Of a stretch of 64,000 nucleotides of DNA, positions 19,075-28,029 are shown piece after piece. A program made the translations under genes and the position numbers. The notes under the pieces are model-generated. The model was not told the DNA's origin, made no database searches, and saw only the letters and a list, made by a program, of their open reading frames with translations. Numbering within the stretch: the stretch's first letter is position 1; each line of letters begins with the position of its first letter. Origin of the DNA: Pseudomonas bijieensis (GTDB lineage Bacteria > Pseudomonadota > Gammaproteobacteria > Pseudomonadales > Pseudomonadaceae); the NCBI RefSeq assembly GCF_013347965.1, contig NZ_CP048810.1, positions 1,860,001 through 1,924,000 on the forward strand, in the 5' to 3' direction.

Positions 19075-20034
19075 ATGCAGCCTACTCCTGGTCTGGTCGC
19101 GATCCTCGCCTACGACGGCCTGTGCACTTTCGAATTCGGTGTTGCCGTTGAGATCTTCGGATTGGAGCGACCGGAATTCGATTTCCCCTGGTACGCGCAT
19201 CGGATCGTCGCGGTCGATAAAGGGCCGATGCGCGCCATGGGCGGCTTCCAGGTATTGGCCGATGGCGGCATGGAACTGCTCGAAACCGCTCGGACCATTG
19301 TCGTGCCAGGCTGGCGCAGCCGCAGCGAGCCACCGTCCCCGGCGTTACTCGAGGCGCTGCGCAGGGCCCACGCCCGTGGTGCGCGCCTGCTGTCGATCTG
19401 CTCCGGGGCCTTCGTACTCGCCGCCGCCGGGCTGCTCGATGGCCTGGGCGCCACGACGCATTGGCGCTACACCGACGAACTGGCCGCAAGCTTTCCCGCC
19501 GTGCGGGTAGACCCGGATGTGCTGTATGTAGATTCAGGACAGGTCATCACCTCGGCGGGCAGCGCCGCCGGTATCGATGCCTGCCTGCACCTGGTGGCAC
19601 GGGACTATGGTGTCCAGGTCGCCAACTCCGTGGCGCGCCGATTGGTGATGTCGCCGCAACGTACGGGCGGCCAGGCCCAGTTCATTCCCTCGCCGGTCAG
19701 CCGCACGCCACGCAGCGACCTGTCGAACGTCATGCAATGGGCTCGCGAACGCCTGCATGAACCACTCGGCGTGCGCGAACTGGCCAGCCAGGCGGCCATG
19801 AGCGAACGCACCTTCCTGCGCCATTTCACCCAGGCCTGCGGCGTGTCGCCCAAGGCCTGGCTGCAACATGAACGTCTGGCCCGGGCCCGTGAGCTGCTGG
19901 AAAGCACTGGGGACAACACCGACAACATCGCACAACTGTGTGGCTACCGCTCGGTGGAAAGCTTTCGCGTGGCGTTTCGCAGCGTCGTGGGGTTGGCGCC
20001 GTCGGTGTATCGGGAGCGGTTTGGGCGGGGGTAA
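19075..20034 (+). CDS. ftrA: FtrA-type GlxA/AraC-family transcriptional regulator
   Basis: 319 residues. Residues about 1-180 form a DJ-1/PfpI-like domain with nucleophile-elbow-like LLSICSGAFVLA; residues about 215-315 are two AraC HTH motifs ending GYRSVESFRVAFRSVVGLAPSVYR. This is the FtrA layout, often encoded beside a rhodanese gene as here (divergent, about 100 bp apart), which suggests that it controls that gene. The start at 19075 is preferred over an earlier frame extension at 19057. Confidence 0.82.
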   Translation: MQPTPGLVAILAYDGLCTFEFGVAVEIFGLERPEFDFPWYAHRIVAVDKGPMRAMGGFQVLADGGMELLETARTIVVPGWRSRSEPPSPALLEALRRAHARGARLLSICSGAFVLAAAGLLDGLGATTHWRYTDELAASFPAVRVDPDVLYVDSGQVITSAGSAAGIDACLHLVARDYGVQVANSVARRLVMSPQRTGGQAQFIPSPVSRTPRSDLSNVMQWARERLHEPLGVRELASQAAMSERTFLRHFTQACGVSPKAWLQHERLARARELLESTGDNTDNIAQLCGYRSVESFRVAFRSVVGLAPSVYRERFGRG

Positions 20035-20085
20035 GTAGCCCATTGGTGATGGAATTGTCGAACGCTGTCATGGCGAGCGAATATA

Positions 20086-20175
20086 TGTGGGAGCAAAGCT
20101 TGCTCGCGATATGAGCGCCTCGATTTCTTGAAGCCCTCATCGCCTGTATCGCGGGCAAGCCTTGCTCCCACATAC
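20086..20175. repeat. REP doublet
   Basis: Two inverted REP copies (GTGGGAGCAAAGCTTGCTCG and its mirror CGGGCAAGCCTTGCTCCCAC) flank about 40 bp, between the ends of the convergent ftrA and cobF genes. The pair can fold as one cruciform. Confidence 0.9.
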
Positions 20176-20201
20176 CTCTCGCCACAGGTTGATGGGCGGC
20201 A

Positions 20202-20960
20202 TCATTGGGGCTTGCGCAACAAATACGTATCCATGATCCACCCATTCGCCTCGCGCGCAGCCTTGCGGGTGCGTTCGATGTCATCGGCCACGTCTCCCAG
20301 TCGGCCGGCGATAAGGATTTCATCCGGCGTGCCCACATAGGCGCCCCAGTAAATCTGCGTATCGGGATCGCTCACCTGGCGATAGGCGTCCTCGGCATCG
20401 AGCATCACCACCATACTCGCCGCATCACCCACCTGCCCTGCCGCCAACCGGCGTCCAGTGGTGATTTCCAGCGCACCACCAATGCTGTTCAACGGCACTT
20501 TGTGCCGGGCGGCAAGGGCCTGGACACTGGTGATACCGGGGATCACCTCGAATTCGAAAACGCAGCGGCCCGCATCGAGGATCGCCTGCAGGATGCGCAC
20601 GGTACTGTCGTACAACGCCGGATCGCCCCACACCAGAAAACCACCCCGCTGACCGTCGGACAGTTCTTCATCGATCAAGCGTTCGAAGGTGGCCTGTTTA
20701 GCCCGGTTCAACGCTTCGACGCTGTCCTTGTAGTCCAGGTCGCCGCGTTGGCGCGCCGGGCTGTCGGCTTCGACGAAACGGTAGGTGCGATCAACGATGT
20801 AGCGTCGACAGATTTCACGCCGCAGGTCCAACAGTTTGTCCTTGGCCGGGCCCTTGTCCATGAGAAAGACCACGTCCAAGCGGTTCAAGGCTTTCACTGC
20901 CTGGATCGTCAAGTGCTCCGGATCGCCGGCCCCAATGCCAATGACTGACAACATCTTCAT
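20202..20960 (-). CDS. cobF: Precorrin-6A synthase (deacetylating)
   Basis: 252 residues of the tetrapyrrole methylase fold. The N-terminal MLSVIGIGAGDPEHLTIQAV loop and the FLVWGDPALYDST and VIPGITSVQALAA segments are as in CobF, which methylates C-1 of precorrin-5 and releases acetate in aerobic cobalamin synthesis. The C-terminal WIMDTYLLRKPQ is CobF-like. The start at 20960 (MKMLSV) is chosen over a longer frame. It lies 5 bp after a histidine-phosphatase gene on the same strand. Confidence 0.9.
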   Translation of the reverse strand: MKMLSVIGIGAGDPEHLTIQAVKALNRLDVVFLMDKGPAKDKLLDLRREICRRYIVDRTYRFVEADSPARQRGDLDYKDSVEALNRAKQATFERLIDEELSDGQRGGFLVWGDPALYDSTVRILQAILDAGRCVFEFEVIPGITSVQALAARHKVPLNSIGGALEITTGRRLAAGQVGDAASMVVMLDAEDAYRQVSDPDTQIYWGAYVGTPDEILIAGRLGDVADDIERTRKAAREANGWIMDTYLLRKPQ

Positions 20961-20965
20961 CGTGG

Positions 20966-21535
20966 CTACTCCTGGCCAGGTCCCTGGGTGCGCAATCGCC
21001 ATACGCCGTTGAAACGCAGTTCGAGGGTGGACAACGGTTCAATGTCGATCCGGTTGAATGTGGCGGCCGGGCAACCCAGGACATTCACCAGGGCTGCACG
21101 GATCACGAAGGGGTGGGTGACGGCCAGCAGATGTCCTGGTCGGTTTTCCAGGTCGGTCAGCCAATCAGCCACACGGCGACACAACTGGGCGACAGATTCA
21201 CCGCCATGGGGGGCCGCCTCGGCATCGTCGAGCCAGGTTTGCACGGCTTGCGGTTCAGCCTTGAGCAACTCATCGATGGACAGCCCGCGCCAGCGTCCCA
21301 GATCGCAATCGACCAGGGCCGGGTCCACCAGGGGCTCGTCGCCGAACAAGGCGGCGGTCTGACGAGTACGCAACTCCGGCCCGCACAGCAGTTGCCGGAC
21401 ATTTCGGTAGCGCTGGGCAACCTGCGCTGAACGCGCCAGCCATTCGGCGTCCAACGATTCGTCCAGACCGAAGCGCGCCTGCTTCTGGGCGACGGTGCGA
21501 GCGTGGCAGATCAAGGTCAGTCGAGTGGCTTGCAC
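20966..21535 (-). CDS. Histidine phosphatase family protein (CobC-like neighbour of cobF)
   Basis: 189 residues. The usual RHG motif is LICHART: the catalytic His is kept but the preceding Arg is Cys and the following Gly is Ala. The other core residues are present: RTRQTA, ESVAQLCRR and THPFVIRA with the second His. It could be an alpha-ribazole phosphatase-like enzyme given the coupled cobF, but the altered RHG motif makes the activity uncertain. Probably co-transcribed with cobF. Confidence 0.8.
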   Translation of the reverse strand: MQATRLTLICHARTVAQKQARFGLDESLDAEWLARSAQVAQRYRNVRQLLCGPELRTRQTAALFGDEPLVDPALVDCDLGRWRGLSIDELLKAEPQAVQTWLDDAEAAPHGGESVAQLCRRVADWLTDLENRPGHLLAVTHPFVIRAALVNVLGCPAATFNRIDIEPLSTLELRFNGVWRLRTQGPGQE

Positions 21536-21795
21536 GCTGGATACTCAGGCAATCGGAAGGGGCGCATGGACGGGATATTCATGCATTTAGTTGTACAGCA
21601 CCTTATACGAAATCAAATAACCGAGACAAAAAGGCGCTATATCCGACATCACCAAAAGCATCGGCTGACATACATGGTCTACCCAGTCAGGACCAACTCC
21701 TACAGGGGTTTCGCACAATTCTGGAGCATTTTAAACGGAACGTAAAAACCGCTGGACATGTAGCACCAGCTACATAAATACTGTTTTCAGGAGTT

Positions 21796-22689
21796 ATGAA
21801 AGAAATTCAACACCCATCCCGGCAAGGAGCACGGATGCCACCCCTCAGAGACCTGATCACTGATCCCGGCCTGGTTTTGACGCCGTCGGAACGCAAGGTC
21901 GTACGTGCCCTGCTCGATCACTACCCACGCAACGGCCTCGGTCCGATGTCACGCCTGGCAGACCATGCCGGCGTCAGCGACCCGACCATCGTGCGGCTGG
22001 TGAAAAAGCTCGGGTTTGGCGGTTATGCCGAATTCCAGGATGCTCTGCTCAGTGACATGGACCATCGCCTGCGCTCCCCACGCACTCTGTTGCAACCGCG
22101 GGCCAAATTGCAGCAAGGCGATACCTGGAGCCAGTATCTGGCCGCCAGTCAACGCAAGCTCATCGACACCCAGGCCCTGACCCAACCCGAAGACGTGCGC
22201 ATTCTTGTGCAGTGGCTGCTCGACAGCCGCCATCAGGTGCATTGTTTCGGCGGGCGCTTCAGCAGCTTCCTGGCCCACTATCTGCTCAACCATTTGCGTC
22301 TGCTGCGCGCTGGCTGTTTCGCCCTGGACGATAACGCCCAACTGCCCGACCGGCTGTTCGACGTGCAACGCCAGGACGTGGTGCTGATCTTCGATTACCG
22401 TCGCTACCAGGCCCAAGCCCTGCGCGTGGCCAGCGCGGCCAAGGAGCGCCACGCCCGCGTCGTGCTGTTCAGCGACGTCTATGCCTCGCCCTTGCGCGAG
22501 CTGGCCGACCTGATCATCAGCGCCCCGGTGGAATCGATCTCAGCCTTCGACAGCCTGGTGCCGGCGCTGGCCCAGGTCGAGGCACTGATCGCCTGCCTGA
22601 CCCTGCAATGCCCCGAACTGGCCGAACGCCTGGAAGGCATCGACGCCTTGCGCACGGAATTCAACACGCACCTGTTGGAGGAAAAATAA
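21796..22689 (+). CDS. MurR/RpiR-family transcriptional regulator
   Basis: 297 residues. N-terminal HTH_6 domain (residues about 15-90, including LADHAGVSDPTIVRLVKKLGFGGYAEFQ) and C-terminal SIS domain (about 130-270). ATG 21796 follows a good CAGGAG site. It heads a same-strand run of catabolic genes with a 2-nt gap to the next start, so it is probably their local regulator. The SIS ligand need not be a sugar in this group. Confidence 0.9.
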   Translation: MKEIQHPSRQGARMPPLRDLITDPGLVLTPSERKVVRALLDHYPRNGLGPMSRLADHAGVSDPTIVRLVKKLGFGGYAEFQDALLSDMDHRLRSPRTLLQPRAKLQQGDTWSQYLAASQRKLIDTQALTQPEDVRILVQWLLDSRHQVHCFGGRFSSFLAHYLLNHLRLLRAGCFALDDNAQLPDRLFDVQRQDVVLIFDYRRYQAQALRVASAAKERHARVVLFSDVYASPLRELADLIISAPVESISAFDSLVPALAQVEALIACLTLQCPELAERLEGIDALRTEFNTHLLEEK

Positions 22690-22691
22690 GG

Positions 22692-23336
22692 ATGTTCTCG
22701 CTCCCCCACCGCTCCCCTCGAGATTTGCCGTTCACTCGCGACCACACTGCATTGCTGCTGGTGGACATGCAACGCGCCTGGCTGGAACCGCAATTCGATG
22801 CCCACCTGCACACCCAGGAGGCCGAGTACTTCATCCAGCGGGCCCGCCAGCAGGTCATCCCCAACCAGCAGCGCTTGCTCAATGCGATGCGAGAAGCCCA
22901 GCACAACGTGTTGCACACTCACATCGAAAGCCTCACCGCCGATGGCCGCGACCGCTCCCTGGACCACAAGCTGTCGGACATGCACCTGCCCAAGGGCAGC
23001 CCAGAGGCGCAGATCATTGCCGAACTGGCGCCGCTGGAAAACGAAATCGTACTGCCCAAGACCTCCTCCGGGGTTTTCAATTCCACCAACATCGACTACG
23101 TGCTGCGCAACCTGCGGACCCGACACCTGATCGTCGCCGGCATCGTCACCGACCAGTGCGTCGACATGGCCGTGCGCGACGCCGCCGACCGCGGCTACCT
23201 GGTCACACTGGTGGAAGACGCTTGCGCCACTTACACCGAACAACGGCACCTGGCATGCCTGAACGCGATCAAAGGCTATTGCTGGATCACCGATACCGAC
23301 ACCGTACTCGCGCGTTTGCAGGAGATGCAGCCGTGA
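22692..23336 (+). CDS. Isochorismatase-like cysteine hydrolase
   Basis: 214 residues with the catalytic Asp in LLLVDMQ, Lys in VLPKTSSGVF and nucleophile Cys in GIVTDQCVDMAVRDA. The cis-peptide VTDQC motif is typical of amidohydrolases such as ureidoacrylate or N-carbamoyl amide hydrolases. It is coupled to both neighbours: 2 nt after the RpiR stop, and its stop overlaps the next GTG. Confidence 0.88.
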   Translation: MFSLPHRSPRDLPFTRDHTALLLVDMQRAWLEPQFDAHLHTQEAEYFIQRARQQVIPNQQRLLNAMREAQHNVLHTHIESLTADGRDRSLDHKLSDMHLPKGSPEAQIIAELAPLENEIVLPKTSSGVFNSTNIDYVLRNLRTRHLIVAGIVTDQCVDMAVRDAADRGYLVTLVEDACATYTEQRHLACLNAIKGYCWITDTDTVLARLQEMQP

Positions 23337-24685
23337 GCCGCCTCGATACTGCTAGCATCCTCGCCCCGTTGCCCGTCACGACGCTGGTGACCACCGACCT
23401 GATCGGCGTGACCCGTGGGCGCTCGTTTCCCAGCGATGAATTGCCCCACTACGTCACCGCCGGTTGTGGCTGGGTGCCGGCCAACAGCGCGCTGACGCCT
23501 CAGGACATCATCGCTTCGACCAACCCCTGGGGCGCCTATGGCGACCTGCGACTGGTGCCGGACCTGTCCAGCCGGGTAACCGTCAACAACGGCCCCGACG
23601 CCCAGGCGCCCGCCCTGGACTTCATCCATTGCGACATCCGGGAGACCGATGGCCGCCGCTGGAGCGCCTGCCCGCGCACGCTGCTGCAGGACGAAGTGGA
23701 GCGTTATCGCGCCGACCTGGGCTTGCAGGTTTTCGCCGCGTTCGAACATGAATTCAACCTGGTGACCACGCCTGCGCAGCCTGATCGACTGGCCTTCAGC
23801 CTCCAGGCCCAGCGCCAGCAGGCCGGGTTCGCCGGGTGGTTGCTCAGCGCCCTGCGCGCTGGCGGCGTCGAACCGGAAATGTTCCTGCCTGAATATGGCA
23901 AGCAGCAATACGAGATCACTTGCCGCCCGACCTTGGGCGTGGCCGCTGCCGACCGAGCCGTGAACGTACGGGAAATCACCCGCGAGATCGCCCGGCAAAT
24001 GGGCCTGGACGTGAGCTTCGCCCCCAAGACCTCGGAACATGCCGTGTGCAACGGCGTGCATTTGCACCTGAGCCTGCAAGACCTGAGCGCAGACCCGGTG
24101 CTGCATGACGCCGCCAGCAGCAACGGCTTGTCCAGCCTCGGCCAGCATTGGGCCGCCGGGGTGCTGCACTATCTGCCGGCGCTGTGTGCGCTGACCGCGC
24201 CGACGCCAGTGTCCTACGAGCGGCTGCAACCGCATCACTGGAGCGCATCCTATGCGTGCCTGGGACAGCGCAACCGCGAAGCGGCGCTGCGTATCTGCCC
24301 AACCGTGAGCCTGGGTGGAAAACCGCTGGCGAACCAGTACAACCTGGAGTTCCGCGCCATGGACGCCAGCGCCTCGCCGCACCTGGCGATGGCGGCGCTG
24401 TTGATCGCCGGGCGCCTGGGCATCCAGCAACGACTGGCGTTGAACGCTGTCACCGATGAAATACCCGATGAGCTGGATGAAGCACAACGTCGTGCCCGTG
24501 GCATTATCGCCTTGCCGACAACCCTGGCCGAGGCACTGGACTGCCTTCGCCACAGCGGGGCGCTGCTCGAAACCCTGCCCGGCCCGCTGGTCGAAACCTA
24601 CTTCGCCTTGAAGGCCCAGGAGCTGGCCTTGACCCAGGCGCTGTCACCTGCCGAGCGTTGTGAGCACTATGCACGAATCTATTGA
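23333..24685 (+). CDS. Glutamine synthetase family protein (gamma-glutamylamide/polyamine synthetase-like)
   Basis: 450 residues from GTG 23333 (GTGA overlap with the hydrolase). The catalytic domain shows the metal-binding FAAFEHEFNL, NGVHLHLSL and the C-terminal NLEFRAMDASASPHLAMAALL. The beta-grasp N-domain is variant. Such GS homologues in pseudomonads form gamma-glutamyl amides in polyamine or amine breakdown rather than assimilating ammonia. Companion permease and amidohydrolase genes support a catabolic role. Confidence 0.87.
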   Translation: MSRLDTASILAPLPVTTLVTTDLIGVTRGRSFPSDELPHYVTAGCGWVPANSALTPQDIIASTNPWGAYGDLRLVPDLSSRVTVNNGPDAQAPALDFIHCDIRETDGRRWSACPRTLLQDEVERYRADLGLQVFAAFEHEFNLVTTPAQPDRLAFSLQAQRQQAGFAGWLLSALRAGGVEPEMFLPEYGKQQYEITCRPTLGVAAADRAVNVREITREIARQMGLDVSFAPKTSEHAVCNGVHLHLSLQDLSADPVLHDAASSNGLSSLGQHWAAGVLHYLPALCALTAPTPVSYERLQPHHWSASYACLGQRNREAALRICPTVSLGGKPLANQYNLEFRAMDASASPHLAMAALLIAGRLGIQQRLALNAVTDEIPDELDEAQRRARGIIALPTTLAEALDCLRHSGALLETLPGPLVETYFALKAQELALTQALSPAERCEHYARIY

Positions 24686-25421
24686 ATGTGCTGAATCAGG
24701 TCTCTACACCAAGCCACCTTACCGGCTGGCCCGGGAGGAGTCCGAACATCCGGTGCTGCTGGTGTGCGAACACGCCAGCCGCTTCATTCCCGGTGCGCTG
24801 AATGACCTGGGTCTGGATGAAACGGCGTCCCAGGAGCACATCGCCTGGGATATCGGTGCCCTGGCCTTGGCCGAACGCCTGTCCGAAACCCTCGGCGCAA
24901 CGTTGCTGTCGGCCAACTATTCACGGCTGCTGATCGACCTCAACCGCCCACTGCACGTGCCGGACAGCATTCCAGCCCAGAGCGAGATCTATCAGGTCCC
25001 GGGCAACCATGCCCTGGACGAAGCCACTCGCGAATATCGCCGGCAGTGCCTGTTCCACCCCTTCCATGATCGGTTGCGGGCGTTGATCGACCAGCGCCTG
25101 GCCGCCAAGCGACCGGTGCGCGTGGTGGGCATCCACAGTTTCACCCCGGTGTTCTATGGCCAACCGCGCGCCCTGGAAGCGGGCGTGCTGTTCGGCGAAG
25201 CCAAGGAATACGCCCAACGTATCGTCGACGGGCTGGGCCGGCACTCACTGCGGGCGGCGGGCAACCAGCCCTACAAGATCAACCCCTTGAGCGACATGAC
25301 GGTCCCGGTGCACGGCGATGGACGCGGCCTGGATTCGGTATTGATCGAAGTGCGCAACGACCTGTTGCGCAGCCCCGAGGCGGTACGGACCTGGAGTGCC
25401 TACCTGGCACCTTTGCTGTAG
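24669..25421 (+). CDS. N-formylglutamate amidohydrolase family protein
   Basis: 250 residues. Motifs: VLLVCEHASRFIP, HIAWDIGA, YSRLLIDLNRP and HSFTPVFYGQPR. The HutG-like family releases formate or acyl groups from N-acyl glutamate-type compounds by metal-dependent hydrolysis. ATG 24669 lies within the end of the GS gene. The genomic setting is not histidine utilisation, so the natural substrate may be another N-acyl amino acid. Confidence 0.88.
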   Translation: MHESIECAESGLYTKPPYRLAREESEHPVLLVCEHASRFIPGALNDLGLDETASQEHIAWDIGALALAERLSETLGATLLSANYSRLLIDLNRPLHVPDSIPAQSEIYQVPGNHALDEATREYRRQCLFHPFHDRLRALIDQRLAAKRPVRVVGIHSFTPVFYGQPRALEAGVLFGEAKEYAQRIVDGLGRHSLRAAGNQPYKINPLSDMTVPVHGDGRGLDSVLIEVRNDLLRSPEAVRTWSAYLAPLL

Positions 25422-25492
25422 CGCGGCAGCGGCAGGCTCCCAGCGACAGACAGCAAGCAAGAGCAACCCACAGCTGAAAAGGAAAACGGCTC

Positions 25493-26842
25493 ATGAGCAT
25501 TGAGGCATTTGGCTACAAACAGGAATTGAAGCGCGGCCTGTCGCTGACAGACCTGGTGGTATACGGGATGATTTTCATGATCCCCATCGCACCATTCGGC
25601 GTGTATGGCTACGTCAACGCCGAAGCACCGGGGATGGTGCCGCTGGCGTACATCATCGGCATGGTGGCGATGCTGTTTACTGCCCTGAGCTACGGCAGCA
25701 TGGCCCGAGCCTTTCCGGTGGCAGGTTCGGTCTATTCCTACGCGCAACGCGGCCTCAACCCACACGTCGGGTTCATCGCCGGCTGGCTGATGCTGCTGGA
25801 CTATCTACTGATCCCGCCGCTGCTCTATGTCTACGCCGCCATGGCGCTGAACCATTTGTACCCGGACATTCCCAAGGTCGGTTTCATCCTGGCCTTCCTG
25901 GTGAGTGCGACCTTCGTGAACCTGCGGGGCATCACCTTCACTGCGCGGATGAACATCATTTTCCTGCTGGCGCAGTTGGTGGTACTGGGGATTTTCCTGT
26001 TCTACGCCTGGAATGCCCTGCACGGTGGGGCTGGAAACGGCCAACTGACCCTGGCGCCGCTGTACAGCCCGGAACACTTCAACTTCGCCCTGCTGATGCA
26101 AGCCGTGTCCATCGCAGTATTGTCGTTCCTGGGCTTCGATGCCATTTCCACCCTTGCGGAAGAAATCAAGGGCGACCCGGGCCGCAGCGTCGGCAAGGCG
26201 GCGCTGGTGACCTTGCTGGTGATGGGGGCGATTTTCGTGGTGCAAACCTGGATCGCCACGGACCTGGCGGCCGGCATGGGTTTCAAGTCCGCCGACACCG
26301 CGTTCTATGAAATCGCTGAACTGGCGGCTGGCAGTTGGCTAGCTACCTTGACCGCGGTTGCCACGGCCCTGGCCTGGGGCGTGGCGGTGGCGATCACCTC
26401 CCAGGCGGCCGTGTCGCGCCTGTTGTTCGGCATGGCCCGGGACGGCCAGTTGCCCAAGGTGCTGGCCAAGGTCCATCCCAAACACAACACCCCGTATTTG
26501 AGCATCTACCTGGTGGCGGTGCTCTCGCTGCTGATCTGCTACCTGTTCATCGACGCCGTGGACACCCTCACCTCCCTGGTCAACTTCGGCGCCCTGAGCG
26601 GCTTCATGTTGCTGCACATCACCGTCATCAACCACTACTGGCGCCGCCAGCAGTCCGGCCAACTGATTCGCCACTTGATCTGCCCATTGATCGGCTTCGT
26701 GATCGTCGCGGCCATCATGTACAACATGGGCGTGGCGGCGCAGAAGCTCGGCCTGATCTGGATTGCCGCGGGCGTGGTCTATCTGTGTGTGCTCAATAAA
26801 TTCGGCACCCCTGGCACCGTGCCCGATCCGGCCGGTCAGTGA
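25493..26842 (+). CDS. APC-superfamily amino acid/amine permease
   Basis: 449 residues with about twelve transmembrane helices. The first helix has the unwound GxG-like stretch (DLVVYGMIFMIPIAPFGVYG). Similar to PuuP-like importers. It follows the amidohydrolase by 71 bp and precedes the aruF-like gene. It probably brings in the amine or amino acid handled by the preceding enzymes. Confidence 0.9.
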   Translation: MSIEAFGYKQELKRGLSLTDLVVYGMIFMIPIAPFGVYGYVNAEAPGMVPLAYIIGMVAMLFTALSYGSMARAFPVAGSVYSYAQRGLNPHVGFIAGWLMLLDYLLIPPLLYVYAAMALNHLYPDIPKVGFILAFLVSATFVNLRGITFTARMNIIFLLAQLVVLGIFLFYAWNALHGGAGNGQLTLAPLYSPEHFNFALLMQAVSIAVLSFLGFDAISTLAEEIKGDPGRSVGKAALVTLLVMGAIFVVQTWIATDLAAGMGFKSADTAFYEIAELAAGSWLATLTAVATALAWGVAVAITSQAAVSRLLFGMARDGQLPKVLAKVHPKHNTPYLSIYLVAVLSLLICYLFIDAVDTLTSLVNFGALSGFMLLHITVINHYWRRQQSGQLIRHLICPLIGFVIVAAIMYNMGVAAQKLGLIWIAAGVVYLCVLNKFGTPGTVPDPAGQ

Positions 26843-26951
26843 GGACCGGCGGTCGAAGGATTCGATCAACCGTGGTTACAACGCGTGGACATCGACAGTG
26901 ATTGTCAAGCCCGGTGCCTGTCACCGGGCTCTTGGAACAGGAGTGCAATCC

Positions 26952-27968
26952 ATGCTGGTCTTACGTCCAGTTCAATTAACCGATCTGCCACAATTGCAAC
27001 AATTGGCCCGTGACAGCCTGGTGGGCGTCACGTCGCTGCCGGACGATAGCGGGCGTCTGGAGGAAAAGATCCTCGATTCGTGCGCCTCGTTCGAGGCCGA
27101 TGTACAGAGCCCTGGCGCAGAGAATTACTTTTTTGTCTTGCAGGACCAGGAATCCGGGCGTCTGGTCGGCTGCTCGGAAATTCTCGCCAGCACCGGTTGC
27201 AACGAACCGTTCTACAGCTTGCGCAACCGGCCGTTTTCCAGCGAGTCCCGAGAGCTGAACATCCAGCATGGCGTGCCGGCGCTGTCGCTGTGCCAGGACC
27301 TCACCGGGCAGACGCTGCTGCGGGGCTTCCACATCGACGCCGAGCGGGTGCGCACGCCGGAATCGGAGCTGTTGTCCCGGGCCCGGCTGATGTTCATCGC
27401 GGCTCACCCGCAACGCTTCGCCGAATCGGTCATCACCGAAATCGTCGGTTTCAGCAGCGAAGACGGCCAGTCGCCTTTCTGGGACGCCATCGGCCAGCAC
27501 TTCTTCGACCTGCCCTACGTCGAAGCCGAACGGTTGTGTGGCTTGCAGAGCCGCACCTTTCTCGCCGAACTGATGCCGCAGTACCCAATCTACGTGCCCA
27601 TGCTCCCCCCAGCGGCCCAGGCCTGTATCGGCCGGGTCCATCCCGACGGCCAGGAAGCCTTCGACATCCTGGCGCGCGAGGGTTTCGAGACCAACAGCTA
27701 CGTCGATATCTTCGACGGCGGGCCGACCGTGCATGCCCGTATCGCAAACATTCGCACCATCACGCAAAGTCGAATCGCCACGGCGCGGCAAAGCCGGCAG
27801 ATTGATGCAAGAGGCCATTACCTGGTGAGCAACGACCGCCTTGGAAACTATCGGGCCATCGTCGCCGGGCTGGCCGTCAACACCGAGGGGCCCGTGGCTT
27901 TGTCGCCTGACATGCTGGCCGCCCTGGACATCATCGATGGCGAGCGGATCCGGGTGGTTGCCCTATGA
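26952..27968 (+). CDS. aruF: Arginine/ornithine N-succinyltransferase alpha subunit paralogue
   Basis: 338 residues, the length of P. aeruginosa AruF. It keeps RPVQLTDLPQLQQLA, GVTSLPDD, ITEIVGF, DGQSPFWDAIGQHFFDLPY and YVDIFDGGPTVHARI. AruFG succinylates arginine or ornithine in the AST catabolic route. The genes aruC, D, B and E are absent here and the sequence is diverged, so this pair is probably a second copy linked to the APC permease. Confidence 0.82.
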   Translation: MLVLRPVQLTDLPQLQQLARDSLVGVTSLPDDSGRLEEKILDSCASFEADVQSPGAENYFFVLQDQESGRLVGCSEILASTGCNEPFYSLRNRPFSSESRELNIQHGVPALSLCQDLTGQTLLRGFHIDAERVRTPESELLSRARLMFIAAHPQRFAESVITEIVGFSSEDGQSPFWDAIGQHFFDLPYVEAERLCGLQSRTFLAELMPQYPIYVPMLPPAAQACIGRVHPDGQEAFDILAREGFETNSYVDIFDGGPTVHARIANIRTITQSRIATARQSRQIDARGHYLVSNDRLGNYRAIVAGLAVNTEGPVALSPDMLAALDIIDGERIRVVAL

Positions 27969-28029
27969 ACCTCACTCGATCCGTTGGCATGCATCGGCGC
28001 CCGGGCCGACACGATGAAGGAGCTGCATC

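Noticed and set aside
21503..21745. 80-codon plus-strand frame between the histidine phosphatase and rpiR genes
   Set aside because: It overlaps the start of the phosphatase gene, lies in AT-rich control DNA and shows no motif.
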